This document shows, in pieces, positions 1 to 11,854 of a stretch of 64,000 nucleotides of DNA. Location: NCBI GenBank assembly GCA_007449985.2, contig VIIQ02000665.1, positions 89,287-153,286 of the forward strand. Direction: 5' to 3'. The stretch comes from Desmodesmus armatus. Lineage: Eukaryota > Chlorophyta > Chlorophyceae > Sphaeropleales > Scenedesmaceae. The notes under the pieces were generated by a model, which saw only the letters and a list, made by a program, of their open reading frames with translations, did not search any database and was not told where the DNA came from. How positions within the stretch are numbered: the stretch's first letter is position 1; each line of letters opens with the position of its first letter. The position numbers and the translations under genes were made by a program.

Positions 1-2212
1 AAACAGTACAACAAGCAGACCTGTCGCAAATCAAGCGGCATAGTAGTTGTGGACCAGAGACAGACCACATGTCTGACGCAGATCACCGTGATCCTGGGCC
101 AGACGGCAATACCACAGGTGATAATGTTACAAGTGCCACTGCTAGTGGCCGCTTGTGAGAGCAACACTTGGTATTGTGGACAGCTGCCTAGTGTGTTGTG
201 AGTGCCATAAGGAGCAGAACCCAGTTATGTCCCCAAATAATATGCTGCATCTGTTATGCTGTTGATGCCTGCATGAGTGAGGGCGTCTCGACCCACAGGA
301 ACAAGCACCCATTTCAACCTCTGTTGCACAGCAGAGCATGTGCACAGCGTGCTTCCTTTTAGACAGCCGCCGTTGGCTCAGAGCCAACCTGGTAGGCTTG
401 ACACACCAACATGGACTGCTGACTGGCCATGGCTCTTGTCCAAGAAGGCATGCACATCCCTAACAAACAACACAACTGCCTATTGCTGGCAGCCCAGGGC
501 TGCTGGAGGAGAGAGCACATACGTGCATATGCATGTGCATGCATACAGCCCACCCTGCCACTGAACCCATGACTGCACGACTCAACCTCTACCCCAAACC
601 GCAACATAAGAAGGGACCATCAAGGCGCCCACAACTTCCAGTCTCCCAAGCACGCCGCCACATACACACTGTGGCACCATGGCATGGCGTGTGTGCCTCT
701 TCGCAACAGGCACAGCATGGCCAGGAAGCGATCTGCATCGCACCAATCATGATCATGCGAGCCTGGGCTACGCACCTCAAGCGATCCCTAGGATGAGACT
801 CCAAGGGCACAGTGTGCAATTCACCTCTTTGTGGACAACCATTGGCCGCTGCAGAAGGTCCAGGGGGGGGTGTTGGGCTCACAAGCTGAACGGCCCTGGC
901 CAATCCAAACAAGGCCACATGCACTCCACCTGGGTGGCTTGAAGCTGAGCAACAAACCCTGTGCAGCTGCATGCTTCGTAAAACAGCCATCAGGGGTGAG
1001 CCCCTGTGACGCTGCAAGCTTCTTCAAGTCCACCATTAAGGGTGAGCGGCTTTCTTGAGGCACTCCACCTGTCACATTCTTAAGCCACTCAACACTGAGA
1101 CAAGTCATGCCAACGACACACTGTGCAGGCATAGCTGATAAGCACACCCCTCACAACCCCAGGTCTGCAGAACAGACAGACAGGACGACACACACACCAA
1201 GGGACCATCAACAGGCCAGATACAAATCAACCCTCATAAAGATGCGGCGGAGCCATCATGCAAAGGACCTGCATGCATTTCCAGTGCTGCATGCGCCTTT
1301 GTTGTCAAACGTGCAACCATCATACCCTGCCCCACACCAACGCAAACCACTTCAAAGACACCAATTCATCATACATCTCAGCAGCCGTAGTGCCGGCCTT
1401 GCTTGGGGGCAAGACACATGCCGCACTATTGATTAGTGGGTAGGGTTTAGGGTGCAGGAAAATCGCTTGGAACACACCAATATCCCACATGATGCAGCGT
1501 CACATGCAGCTATGCTCCTTCATCAAACTGCATGCACCCAACCTGCAGCCAAGATCACTGGTGCATGCACATGCGCAGGTGTCGCAGTCAGAGCACCAGC
1601 AGCCGTTTGCACACACAACACATTGCCTTATGTACAGCAGTCATGCATTTTAGCTTCCCTAAGTACCGTGCTTGCCTGCAGACAAGACATGCAGTTGTGG
1701 GTAATAAAAGAGTGAGGTGTTTGTGCAGATGCGTACCAACGCTAGGCAACGTGAGACAGTAGGCAACGTTGGAACAGCACCCCATTGGACCAATCCCAGC
1801 TGCTAATAGGTGCAATTGTTGTGCCGATATGTGTCAGACAATCTGAAAGCCCTCAACATGACACCCAGTGATGGCATCAAACAAACACAGACAGTACACC
1901 ATCAAAACCTGACTTGAGCCTCAAAGTGACTCACACCTCAAGATGACGTCTTTGTCTCATGATGCAATTCACCAAACCACCGAGCAGCGCACGCAGCAGG
2001 CCTGCTTCTAGTAGATAGCATTCAAACCTCTGCGGTGCCAAAGGCAGTGCCCTTTCGCCCCTCACCAGCACGCCACACACATGCCCAAGCACCACCTCAC
2101 ATGACAGGGAAGGACATGCAGACGCACGCCTGGTAAACAAGCCGCTGCACATGTCAGCCATGCAGCCCACACATCCAACAGCTCTACAGCACAACAGGTC
2201 TACAGCACACAC
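1..2212. other. no gene recognised; 3' flank of kinase gene
   Basis: I see no supportable gene here. The plus strand is CA-rich and all open frames are short, without domain-like composition or paired splice sites. The right part, roughly 1,850-2,212, is the expected 3' untranslated region of the minus-strand kinase gene ending at 2213. A single TTTAGGG-like motif near 1,443 is not a telomere array. Confidence 0.5.
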
Positions 2213-5200
2213 CTAGGTTGGCGCCACTACAGCAGCCACCTTGTGCTGAAGCTCAACCAGCTGTGTGTGCACCTGCTGAGCGTTGGGGCGCTCTGTAGGC
2301 TCATGTGCCCAGCAGCGCTGCACTAGAGCCTTCAGCTGCCCCAGCACCTCAGGCCCTGCCTCCCCACCCCGAGCCGCCTCCCAGCCAGCCCAGCTGGGCC
2401 GATTGTCGCAGCTGGGCCGATTGTCGCTCCTGACGAATGCCTTCAGGGCCCCAGGAGTCCTTTTCTTGTCCGCGTAGGGCATCTTCCCTACCAGCAGTTG
2501 GTGCAGGATGATCCCAAAGGCGTACACGTCGCTAGCCATTGTGGGTTTGGCTTCATCCCCCCGCTCCTCACCCTCAAGCAGCTCAGGGGCCGCCCAGAGC
2601 AACGACCAGCCTGACTGCCCAGCAGCACCCATGCCCACCATCTTCCCTGCAGCCACACTCATCGTGTGCGCTGCAATGGTGTGGCTCAGACCAAAGTCCG
2701 TCAGCTGCACATCCCATGTGGCAGTCTTGATAAGGACGTTGCCGGGCTTGAGGTCCCCGTGCACCACGCTCAGGCGGCCGTCTGTGTGCAGGTACTTCAG
2801 GCCACAGGCGATGCGCTCAGCAATGTGCAGGGCTGTCTTCAGGGGCTGCAAGGGCTTGCTGTTGAGCATCTTGTCGAGGCTGTGGTCGCACAGGTCCATG
2901 ACAAGGCCCAGGGACAGGCTGCTGCTGCTGCTACTGTGGGAGCTGGAGGGCACCTGGTTGCCATGTGAGTTGAAGCTGTCGTGGAAGGATCTGCTCAGAG
3001 ATGCAGCTGGCTGGAGCTTATTGTCGTCCACTGGCACGTACCCCCAGAAGCGGACGATGCAGGGGTGGTTCAGTCGGCTCAGCACAGCAGCCTCCTGGAA
3101 CATCTGCATGGGGCAGAAGATATGGCCAAGCAGGCAAGCAGCAGCAGACGGCAGCAGCAGCAGCAGCAAGCAACAAGAATGAAGTCAGCCAGCTGCAGAA
3201 CCTTGTTATGCAATGAGGTAGGGCCAAAGCCTTTTCCACATCCACCTGGCAGGCGCCAGCAAATGCATGTCAACAGCAATCACATGATTGGGGTGCCTGA
3301 TCCATACAATACAGTGCGCACGCTATGTGAGCTCTATGAGCCCAGCACTGTTGTGTGTTGTCGGCGTTGGCACATGCCATAGATCTAGCACACTGGGCAT
3401 GTGAGAGAATAACATCTAAATGCGGTTACACCAAAACCACAAGCGCTGGCCTCACCTGCTCCTGGTGGTTTCCGTCAAACTCCGACAAGTGCAGCAGCTT
3501 GACAGCAACCACTGTGCCATCCCATATACCGCGGTAGACATTAGCAAAGCCCCCCCGCGCCAGCGGTCTGTGCGTGTCCCACCGCACACGCTCACTGTCT
3601 ATGATGTAGCGGCTGCGCACCAGCTGCTCGCTGCTGTCGCTGACAGGCTTGGCAAGCTGCTGCTTGATCTCTGCCTCGATCTTCCGCACAATGTCTGCCA
3701 CCTCCCGCAACTCCAACCTGATGCCCCCGACATCCCCTGCCAGCTGGCCCAGGCTGCCCGCCACTTTGTCCCACTCCTGCCGCTGCTCCTCTGTGGCGGC
3801 TGCCAGCTGCTGCTGCAGCTCAGCCTGTCCCCCCAGCAGCTGCTCCAGCTGGCCCTTCAGCTGCTGCTGGTCCTGCTGGTGAGCCAGCTGTAGCTGATGG
3901 GCCTCTGAGACCAACATCTGGAGCTGCTGCTGCATCTCGAGTGTGTGGATCAGATTGAGTGAGGCCACGGCAGTGTTCAGGTCCTGCATGGCCTTGTTGA
4001 TGGTGTTCTCAAACTGCAGGGCATGCGTCGGCAAGGAGGGCACATACAGCACCAAAGATAACTATCGCAGCATTCATGGCCACTGGTACAACAAAGAACG
4101 GTACAATGGCTGCTTCCACCCGAGCGGCTGAAGTACATGCAGGCCGGCCGGGACATACAAGGTAACAATTTGGACCATACGCAAGTGTAAGGTATACAAT
4201 ATAGAAAAAGTATAGTATGTAACTGCATTGGACAGGCTTTTAGACTATAGTACCTTTAGGGAAGTTATTTTGGGCAGCGTGCCCTGATAGTGCCGTTGTT
4301 TAAGGGCAAAGGCAGTGCCAGGGAATCAACCAACCACCGGCCCATTAGCTTGTTGAGCATCCCTGGCAAGGTGTATGCCTTGATACTGCTGCATCGTGTC
4401 AGCGACCAGGTTGATAGCCAGCTGTTGGAGAGCCAGTGTGCTTTTCGGAGCAATAGGGGTTTGTCAGATGCCACCTTCACCCTGCGGTCCATCATGTATA
4501 AGTGCCACAGGTACAAGCAGCCGCTGTACCTAGCCTTTGTTGACCTGCGCAAGGCCTATGATTCCATCCCCCGTGATGCGCTTTGGCGTGTGCTATCTGC
4601 TTATGGTGTGGAGCCTAAGGTGGTCGAGCTACTAGCTGACCTGCACACAGGCACACAGGCTGCGGTCAAGCTGGCTGGCGAGCATGGCGATTGGTTTGAC
4701 ATCGGCCGTGGTGTGCGTCAGGGTTGTGTGATTGCTCCTCTGTTGTTCAACATCTTCTTTGATTGTGTTGTCAGGCTGTCGCTGGCAGAGATGCCTGAGG
4801 GTTGTGGTGTGCGGCTAGCCTTCAGGGCTGAGGGAGAGGTGCTGCCTTGGCATGCCAGGGCTGGTGGGCCCAGCACCATGTTGACTATAGCTGCTCTCAT
4901 GTATGCGGATGACCTAGTGCTTATGAGCTGTGACAGGTCTGAGCTGGAGCTGATGCTCAAGGTGTTCGACTCTGTCTGCAGCAGAATGGGCATGTGTGTC
5001 AATGCGGCCAAGACCGAGCTCATGGCTGTTTGTCATGATGGTCAACCACTAGAGAGTGTGCAGTTGTCAGGTGGTGAGGCGCGTTATGTGCCTTCTTTCA
5101 AGTATCTGGGGGGTGTGGTCGATACCTCTGCAAGCTGGGAGGCTGAGATCACTGCCCGCATCAGCAAGACCAGGGGTCGTTTCGCAGAGATGCAGCGTGT

Positions 5201-8200
5201 GTGGGGCGCCCGCAGCATGGGCGTTAAGCTCAAGATGCAGTGCTTCCGCGCGTATGTGCTGCCTGTGCTACTGTTTGGCAGTGAGACCTGGGCTCTTACT
5301 CAGAAGCAGGCTGACCGGTTAGAAGTGGTGCACTCTGATTGCCTCCGGCATATTCTGAATGTGCGTCTCGCTGATCGGCACAGCAAGCAACATCTATGGT
5401 CTCAGTGTGACACAGTCAGCCTAGCCAGCCACCTCACAGCCCACAGGCTGCGGTGGCTGGGGCACGTCCTGCGTATGGGCGAGGAGCGCTATCCTCGGCA
5501 GGCCCTCTTCTCTCTGATGCATGACGCCGGTGCAGCACCGCGGGGGGCACCGCCTATGAGCTGGGGAAAATGTGTCACGAGGGACCTGCAGGCCCTGGGG
5601 CAGCCGACGAACATGCACGATTTAATAGGTGCATGTGCGTTGCGCGGTTCCTGGCGGAGCATGCTCTACAGACTGACACACCCACACGCTACTGGGGTGC
5701 CTTTCCGGCGACCACTCAATGCCACAACCCACAGCAGCAGGATGCGGCAGCGCGCTGAGACCCTGCCATTCCAGGCAGCATGGTCTGCAAGTGGACCAGG
5801 GGTCATGTCCAACTGAGTTGCTTGTATAGTATATGTACAACATGCTACCTATGTTAGCTTTTTCTTGTGCTGTTGGCTTTGAGGGCCGTAACTGGTCCAG
5901 GCTATCTAGTGTCCTAGGTCACTGGTCGTCTGGTGGTGTATTGCTTGTCTTGCACCAAGGTCGATTTGCTGCTAGCAGCATGCTGCATGCGCAATGAACC
6001 TGGCCGGAAACACGTGTAATGATGATGATTTTGGGCAAATGCTTTTTAGCAATGCAGAATAGGCTTCTTTTAGGATGAGACATGGTACTGCTGGATATTT
6101 GGTTTAGTACTTTGTGACCTACTATTTGGTGTAGTTTGGTGTTAAAGAGGAATACGGAATAAGTTGGATTCGAACCAACCTTCCAGATTGGCGCAATAAC
6201 CATTCTGCTATTTTTTCTGGGGCGGTGTTCTAACTTTTTGCCCTCAGCATAGGCTTTGCTTGCCTTGCCTTGCCTTGCCTTGCCTTGCCTTGCCTTGCCT
6301 TGCCTTGCCTTGCCTTGCCTTGCCTAGCCTTGCCTAGCCTTGCCTAGCCTTTGGCAAATGCTGTCTGTTTTGTGAGTGTTTTGTGAGTGTGCACTATCAG
6401 CGCTATGCACACCGTTTGTGATAAAAGCATTAAAAGCACATCAAATGGCACTGCAGTTTCATGGACAACATCCAGTAAGTGGGACTCAGACTTGGGCCGT
6501 TGATTGTGAATGCACATGAGTCATTGCAGCGAAGCAAAGCATGCATCACAGAAAATCACACATGCTCAGGCAATGACTGCCTGTGGACTATCAACCCATG
6601 TTGCATGCTTGTGTCCCTAGCTATAGGGGCAGTCCTCACGTCTTTGATGTCCTCTTTGTCCAGGTCAGCCTTCACAAAGCGCACTGCCATGCCCAGGGTC
6701 ATAGGCTCACTCCACTTGGCGAGGAGACCGGTTGCCTTCCACAGGGCATTTCCAAGCCGTATCAGCTGCTGCTCCAACACCTTCTGTTTAGCCTCGTCAA
6801 GAGCGCCTTGCCACTGCTCCTTGCTGCTGAACATGCACTGCGTGGTACATGCATGCAAACGTCAAGCAATGGGTCAGAGAATGTCAGCACACCAGCGATG
6901 CAGAGGGGTTGAAGGCGCCCTGCAGGCCCGTCAATGATGCCAGTTGTGTCTGAGCGATGATGTCCCGCGCCTGTACACGCCGCCTTATGACTCCGAGTCT
7001 GTGCAGCAGGGGCCGTGGGCACTGTGCAAGACATCGTGACTACCGGCACTTTGCGGCAAGTACTGCACAGTCCGTACGAGAAAGATGGTCACACTGCCCA
7101 ACTGCAAACACAGACTTACCGCCAGGAAGCGAATGAAGGCCTCGACACGGCTCTTCATTGAGCGCGCCTTTTCCTTGTTCACGCGCACCCTCTCCACCTG
7201 CAGCGTTTGACACACAGGGGCAACTTGAGCATGTGACACACAGGGGCAACTTGAGCTGCATGTGCTCAAGCTTTGAGGTGCAGTGCACCTTGCCACTTAT
7301 GAAGCCCACCAACATGCTCTGCACCCTTACCTGCAGCTTCCACATGCACCTAGCTGTTGCTCTGCTGATTGCGCTACCGCTGCATTTAAAAGCGTTGCTG
7401 AGGCATAACAACCACTGTTCCACTCACAGTTGCTCCAGACGTCACGTGAGCTGGAGATGTCACAGACGCACATGGTCTCATGCAGCTGCGCTGTACTACT
7501 GCTGTAGCACAGCCCGCGGCTAGGCTGCCTGAGCAGTACTCACCCTATCCAGGAACCCTACGAGGGGCTTGAGGAAGGCAGACAGGAACGGCACAGCCTT
7601 GGTGTATGACTCCAGCATGCCCAGGAGCTCCACTGTCAGCATGCATGTGGCAGCAAGCAGCAGTGGCAAGCACAGTTGGTGTGCCTGGTGGGCGATGCTC
7701 TTGGTGGGGGTGACCAGAGATCATGTCCATCCATCGATGCCATGCAGATGCTGCTCATGGTAGCGCTGACTTGCTGCCACCACCAACAGACAAACATGAG
7801 CAATATACAGGGATGTTTCTGTCCTGAGGGACGCTGCCGTCAATGCGCGCAACACCGTGCGCACCTGTCGTGGCCAGCTTGGCGCTGGGGCGACTTGAAG
7901 GTGTGCTGTATTGATCACGTGCAGGGGCTGCATCCTGCAAAACACACACACTCTAGATCATCAGTACACATAGGCGATGCACGCAGTATCAACAACCCTC
8001 GACTGCGTGACCAACGCAATGACATCACAATGGGTCTCTATCCAGGCCCCGTAACTTGGCACAGGGCACATGGTAGCAAAACGAACTGCGCAGGTGGTGG
8101 AGCTTGTAGCGTCTTTCTGGTTGGTCTTGGGTGCCGTCACAATCGCCCACACCTACATTCTCCTTGGCAAGTTGGCGTGCTTTGTCTGTTGCTTGATAAC

Positions 8201-8216
8201 TTACTGCTTTTGGCAT
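2213..8216 (-). CDS. MLKL-like helical domain + coiled coil + TKL-type protein kinase
   Basis: Proposed exons (minus): 8216-8205, 7934-7865, 7632-7544, 7197-7120, 6837-6640, 4013-3456 and 3103-2213. All junctions are GT-AG and in phase, giving 631 aa. The five small 5' exons encode an alpha-helical segment resembling the N-terminal four-helix domain of MLKL and algal kinase homologues. The 558-nt exon holds a Gln-rich coiled coil (about 150-260), then the glycine loop (ARGGFANVYRG) and the VAVK lysine. The last exon has HGDLKPGN (HRD arginine replaced by Gly, catalytic Asp kept), DFGLS and AAPELLEG. It is predicted to be an active Ser/Thr kinase, probably acting in signalling or defence at membranes (inferred from the family). 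The 2.6-kb intron 4014-6639 contains an inverted LINE. The 5' end is the least certain part: exon 1 would be only MPKA before a GTAAGT donor. Confidence 0.75.
4260..5816 (+). CDS. LINE reverse transcriptase fragment
   Basis: This is an open frame of about 519 codons with the ordered RT blocks of non-LTR elements: NHRPISLLS (block 1), AFRSNRGLSDA, FVDLRKAYDSIPR (block 3), GVRQGCVIAPLLFN (block 4), and the catalytic YADD near residue 218 of the ATG-like start at 4290. KYLGG and a C-terminal thumb/linker follow. The catalytic aspartates are present, but the N-terminal endonuclease and ORF1 are missing, so it cannot be autonomous. The frame is open to the 5' truncation point and there is no convincing native start codon. 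Confidence 0.85.
   Translation, partial: GSYFGQRALIVPLFKGKGSARESTNHRPISLLSIPGKVYALILLHRVSDQVDSQLLESQCAFRSNRGLSDATFTLRSIMYKCHRYKQPLYLAFVDLRKAYDSIPRDALWRVLSAYGVEPKVVELLADLHTGTQAAVKLAGEHGDWFDIGRGVRQGCVIAPLLFNIFFDCVVRLSLAEMPEGCGVRLAFRAEGEVLPWHARAGGPSTMLTIAALMYADDLVLMSCDRSELELMLKVFDSVCSRMGMCVNAAKTELMAVCHDGQPLESVQLSGGEARYVPSFKYLGGVVDTSASWEAEITARISKTRGRFAEMQRVWGARSMGVKLKMQCFRAYVLPVLLFGSETWALTQKQADRLEVVHSDCLRHILNVRLADRHSKQHLWSQCDTVSLASHLTAHRLRWLGHVLRMGEERYPRQALFSLMHDAGAAPRGAPPMSWGKCVTRDLQALGQPTNMHDLIGACALRGSWRSMLYRLTHPHATGVPFRRPLNATTHSSRMRQRAETLPFQAAWSASGPGVMSN
6155..6219 (-). other. tRNA-like Pol III promoter module (pseudo-tRNA or SINE head)
   Basis: On the minus strand an A box (TAGCAGAATGG, 6210-6200) is followed by a perfect T arm (6179-6163): stem GTTGG/CCAAC around a 7-nt TTCGAAT loop, with B box GGTTCGAATCC. 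The A-to-B spacing is 35 nt, compared with about 44 in a true tRNA. The anticodon arm is compressed and the acceptor stem pairs poorly. This fits a tRNA-derived element or decayed pseudogene better than a working tRNA. Confidence 0.5.
6259..6351. repeat. (CCTTG)n microsatellite with CCTAG variants
   Basis: This is an uninterrupted pentanucleotide array that changes to alternating CCTTG/CCTAG units at its right end. It lies directly after the LINE 3' region and could be that element's tail. Confidence 0.9.
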
Positions 8217-9689
8217 TGCTTGTGGTTTGATCTTCTGGTGGACACGCGGTGCGCCTTCTTGGCCCCATTGCGTGCCCTCTTTCCGCCTGCAACAGGCTGA
8301 TGGTGATGGCTTGTGCCGTAGGAGGTGCTGGCTGGACGTGGGTGCCCTACTTATGTTAGCGGCAGGTTCAGTAGAACCTCTTCGTGCGTATTATGTTCAC
8401 TTTTCGTCTTTGTTTGTGTGCTGTGCGTACGTTCAGGCCAGGGTCCCTTGTCGGCTGTGCCGATCCCTTGATACTGTGTGGACCTTGGTGCCCTGGCTAC
8501 GCCTTGTTTCAGTTTGGCGTGATCTTCTTGTCCTGCAGTGTTTACTTGCTTGTGTCTGGATCGGGAGTGCACCATGCGCTACATTCCCCTCCTCTTGTCT
8601 GCTTGTTCCAGGGTTGAACGTGGTTCCCCTGATGTCTCTGGAACGGGAGTGCACCATGCGCTGCATCCCCCTCCTCTTGTCTACTTGTTCCAGGGTTGAG
8701 TGGCTCCCCTGATGCCTGTCTGTCTGCCTTGTTCACATGGATGTATCATTCCCATGTTCTCCACTTGACTGAGGGTTGAGCTGGCTCCCCTTTCAGTTGT
8801 AGAGGTCTGTTCTGCTCTGTTTTGCCTCTTGGGCACACGGGTGCTCTCTTCTGTGGTGATCCTTCTTTTGTTTCCCTTCCGTGGTTGGTGCTTTCCGCAG
8901 AGTTGGCTGGTCTTTTGTCTGCATTGTTCACTTTGTGTGGTGTACTGTGTTACAGGCGCCCCTGTGGCCTTGCAGATGCTTGTGCGGGTGTGTTGGCAGG
9001 GTGGGTGCAAGGTGTGTGTGGCTGGTGGGGTTGTGTGTGTTGGGATATTGCTTCCTTCAATTTTTTCTGCAGTGGTGCAGTCAGGAGGATTTGAGGCGGG
9101 TACTGTCCTTCCGCTCTTCCTGCTCTGGGGGGGTAGGAGGCGTAGCCACGCAGTTGTCGAGCAGGCTGAGCGTTAGTCCAGCAGTTGGAGACTGACGTGT
9201 GTAGAGATGTGTGAGTCTGCAGTGAGAATGCAGTGATCAGCCTGTTGTGGTGAAGTGGACACTACACAGTATCAGGGTGTCGTGATGAGAGTGAGAAAGA
9301 AAGTGTGTCAATTGGACAGCCTGCATGAAGCATGTGTCAGTGTGTCGGTCTACAGTGGATGTCGATGAGGTCGATACAGCAAGGATACTCGGTTCCTGTG
9401 ACTGCAGTACTCACTGTAACATGTGATGTGTGGTGTTGTGCAGTGTGGTGTGTTGAATGCAGATGAACGATTGTAACCGCTTACATCAAAAGGATCACTA
9501 CAAGCTGCATAGCTCAGCAGGGAGGGTCTGAAGCGAACGTACTTGAGCACTGTGGGGAGGTGCTGCGGCACTGCTGGCAGCTTGTGTCAGAGCTGCTCCG
9601 TGAGTGCCTGTCAACCATACATTGAACAACACAAGGAAGAGGGTGCCACAGCAGACACACATGCTTGAGTGGGCTGCAACCATCAATGC
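8217..9689. other. G/T-rich region without recognised gene
   Basis: The plus strand is strongly T/G-rich and the open frames are low-complexity. It includes the presumed promoter of the minus-strand kinase gene (start at 8216) and the tandem repeat at about 8563-8800. I see no domain or convincing exon chain. Confidence 0.5.
8563..8800. repeat. 82-bp tandem repeat, about 2.5 copies
   Basis: The unit beginning GGGAGTGCACCATGCGCT at 8563 recurs at 8645 with a few substitutions. A more diverged part-copy sharing GGGTTGAGCTGGCTCCCCT follows to about 8800. Confidence 0.75.
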
Positions 9690-9954
9690 AGTCAATCGGA
9701 GACGAAAATGAATCAGCTCAGCTAAAGGCAAGCACAGCCATAGATGCTGGCAAGCGCTGCACATGGTGGGGTTGGCCTTATAGCGCCGCATCAGATGCTG
9801 GGATATTGGTGGTGTCTAAGGAAACCCACAATAAACACTCCACAATGAATGCAAGATCATTTTGTTCCCATATTGCAAGGCTCAACAGCTCAGCAGCAAA
9901 ACACGCAGCTGTGCCAATGCATGTAGTGGGGCTGAACCCGGTGGCACAGCATAC

Positions 9955-11433
9955 CTGTTGTGACTAGGTTGCTGCTCGGGCCACTTGGTGTTGTGCTGGG
10001 CAGGTCAGGTGCAACTGGTGTTGCAGGGTCCCCTGCATGAACACACCACAGAAGGTAAGATGGTAGTGCATTTCAATGGGTGTGGCACAACCAACAGGAG
10101 CAGGCCTAGAGCATAGGCATTCACTTGTCATTAGGCAGCGCTTGCAATGACAAGACTGGTTAGTGGTGACTGAGCAAGCAAGCTTGAGATCTGTGGTATT
10201 TGGTCATGGTATGTGGTAACATGCATTTTGAAAGGTGGGCTTCTACCACAAGGTGCACTGGCTGCACCATCATGCTCTGGTTGCCGTCACTCAAGTGGAA
10301 TCTGGACTCCGGTACACGACAAACATGCATAGGCAGCACATAGCTGCAATGGGTGTGCCAGCCCTGCAAGCATGCAAGCGGTGACACCATGGACAAGCAC
10401 ATGTGGACTCAACCATTAGACAGGGTTTACCAGAAGTCAGCAAGTGAAGGGTTGCAGCAGCCTTGTTGCCAGGGGTGTCTCTCAGCTTCTTCTTAAGGCC
10501 AATGACCAGCTGCTTCATCGCCCGGCTGCGCGCCATCGACCGCCTGAGGGCTGTGCTGCCAGCTGCCAGGCGGTGCAGTAGGAGGGATTCCTCTAAAAGG
10601 TCTGATGCTCTATGCCACTCAAGCTGCCGGTACATCGCTGTAGCAACAGCAGCTGAGTGGGCTTCCAGTGCCTGCCGGAAGTCACTGCTGAACTCAGCTG
10701 CTGCTGCCACGACAAAGGCTGCTCCCCACTGTACATCTGCCTCCCCACTGCTGAGCAGCTTCACCAGGCGGTTGACAATGCCTGGCACCTGGCTGATACG
10801 CTCACTGTTGGCTGAAGACTCCAGGGCCAGGTTTCCCAGGGCCATCGCTGCAATTCTGTGTTTCTGTATAACACTGCTTCCGAGCATCACTGCAAGGCTT
10901 TGGATGGCGTCAGACTCCTGACCAAAGCGCTGGCTGTTTGCTGAAAACCAATCTGTCAAACTCAAAACTGCCCTACCTGCCGCCAGCTGAACATCTGCGT
11001 TGCCGCTTTTGAGCAGTGCAGCCAAGCCTTTGATAGCATGAGGCTCCTGGCCAATGCGGTCTTTGGCTTCTGGGCAGTCAGCCGCCAGAAGCCTCAGGGC
11101 TGCAGCTGACGTAAGCTGCACGGCTGCAGCGCTGCTGTGCAGCAATTTAACCAGACCTGCTGCTGCACCACAACACTGCACAACCTGGCTCTGGTATGTG
11201 GGCCCGGCTAGCCTAAAGCGGCCCAGCACCCTTGCTGCTTCCTCCTGCACCGCAGCGCTGCTGCTGCTCAGGAGCTTCACCACCGCTGACAGGCAGTCAG
11301 GGTGTTCAAGCAGCAGATTTTTGGCGGACTCAGCTTTGCTGTACAGCCTGCCCAGCAGCTGCAGCTGGCCCTTGGCGTCAAGCTGCTGTACAGCCTGTAA
11401 GAGCTCAGCTGTGCTGCTGCTGAATATCGCCAT
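9955..11433 (-). CDS. armadillo/HEAT-repeat protein, copy A
   Basis: The main exon is 11433-10431 (334 codons, donor CTG|GTAAAC). A second exon, 10032-9955, joins in phase and continues a Pro/Ser/Thr tail; the final exon is not resolved. The protein is a stack of about seven 40-residue armadillo-like helices (for example GIVNRLVKLLSSGEADVQWG), the usual scaffold for protein-protein binding; the partner is unknown. An acceptor lies just upstream of the ATG at 11433, so an extra 5' exon is possible. The alternative unspliced reading stops at 10291. Compared with copy B there are 12 coding differences, 11 of them amino-acid changing. Confidence 0.75.
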
Positions 11434-11761
11434 AACCACTGGACACCCTGCAATCCCAAGCAGTGGTGGTCAAAGTGACCATATGCATACATATCAACGA
11501 TGAAGCCTTGAGCTAGCTCAGCGCTCATCTACACACTGACGATAGGCCAGCCTTACCTGCTGGGGGCAGAAATGCCACTGATGTCGTTGCAGTTAACAGT
11601 AGGGGTATGTTTCAGCAGCTGCAGCGCTAGCGCTCTGTGCACACGATGTCAAAGAGCTACTGTCCTGCAATCAGCGCCGTCTGTAGGTGCTCCTGATGCA
11701 ACGTACGACAAGGATGATGATATATAGAGAGCCGAACGATGGCCGCGTGGTCAAGCCATTG

Positions 11762-11854
11762 AATGGTGCTTTCCGCAACCTTCAGGCGACCTTCGTAAAA
11801 CCCTATTATGTTGGGTTTTACGAAGGTCGCCTGAAGGTTGCGGAAAGCACCATT
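11762..11854. repeat. perfect 42-bp foldback (9-nt loop) unique to copy A
   Basis: Arm 11762-11803 is the exact reverse complement of 11813-11854, with loop TATTATGTT between. Copy B (from about 16827) has only the left arm and then runs on into the common flank. The right arm was therefore added in copy A, as expected for template switching at a fork. Confidence 0.95.

Larger units (their letters stand above)
4260..6351 (+). mobile_element. 5'-truncated LINE (non-LTR retrotransposon) inside a kinase intron
   Basis: The element lies opposite to the host gene, between kinase exons ending at 6640 and starting at 4013. It begins abruptly inside the reverse transcriptase domain with no endonuclease, which is the normal result of 5'-truncated target-primed insertion. 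Coding ends at 5816. About 440 bp of 3' UTR follow, and the element may end in the (CCTTG)n run to 6351, because many non-LTR elements have short tandem-repeat tails. The exact ends and target-site duplication are not resolved. Confidence 0.75.

Noticed and set aside
1436..1455. Telomeric repeat
   Set aside because: Only one TTTAGGG-like motif; no array.
4290..5816. Autonomous LINE
   Set aside because: Endonuclease and ORF1 are absent; the element is truncated inside the RT domain.
6155..6219. Functional tRNA gene
   Set aside because: The T arm is perfect but the anticodon arm is too short and the acceptor stem does not pair.
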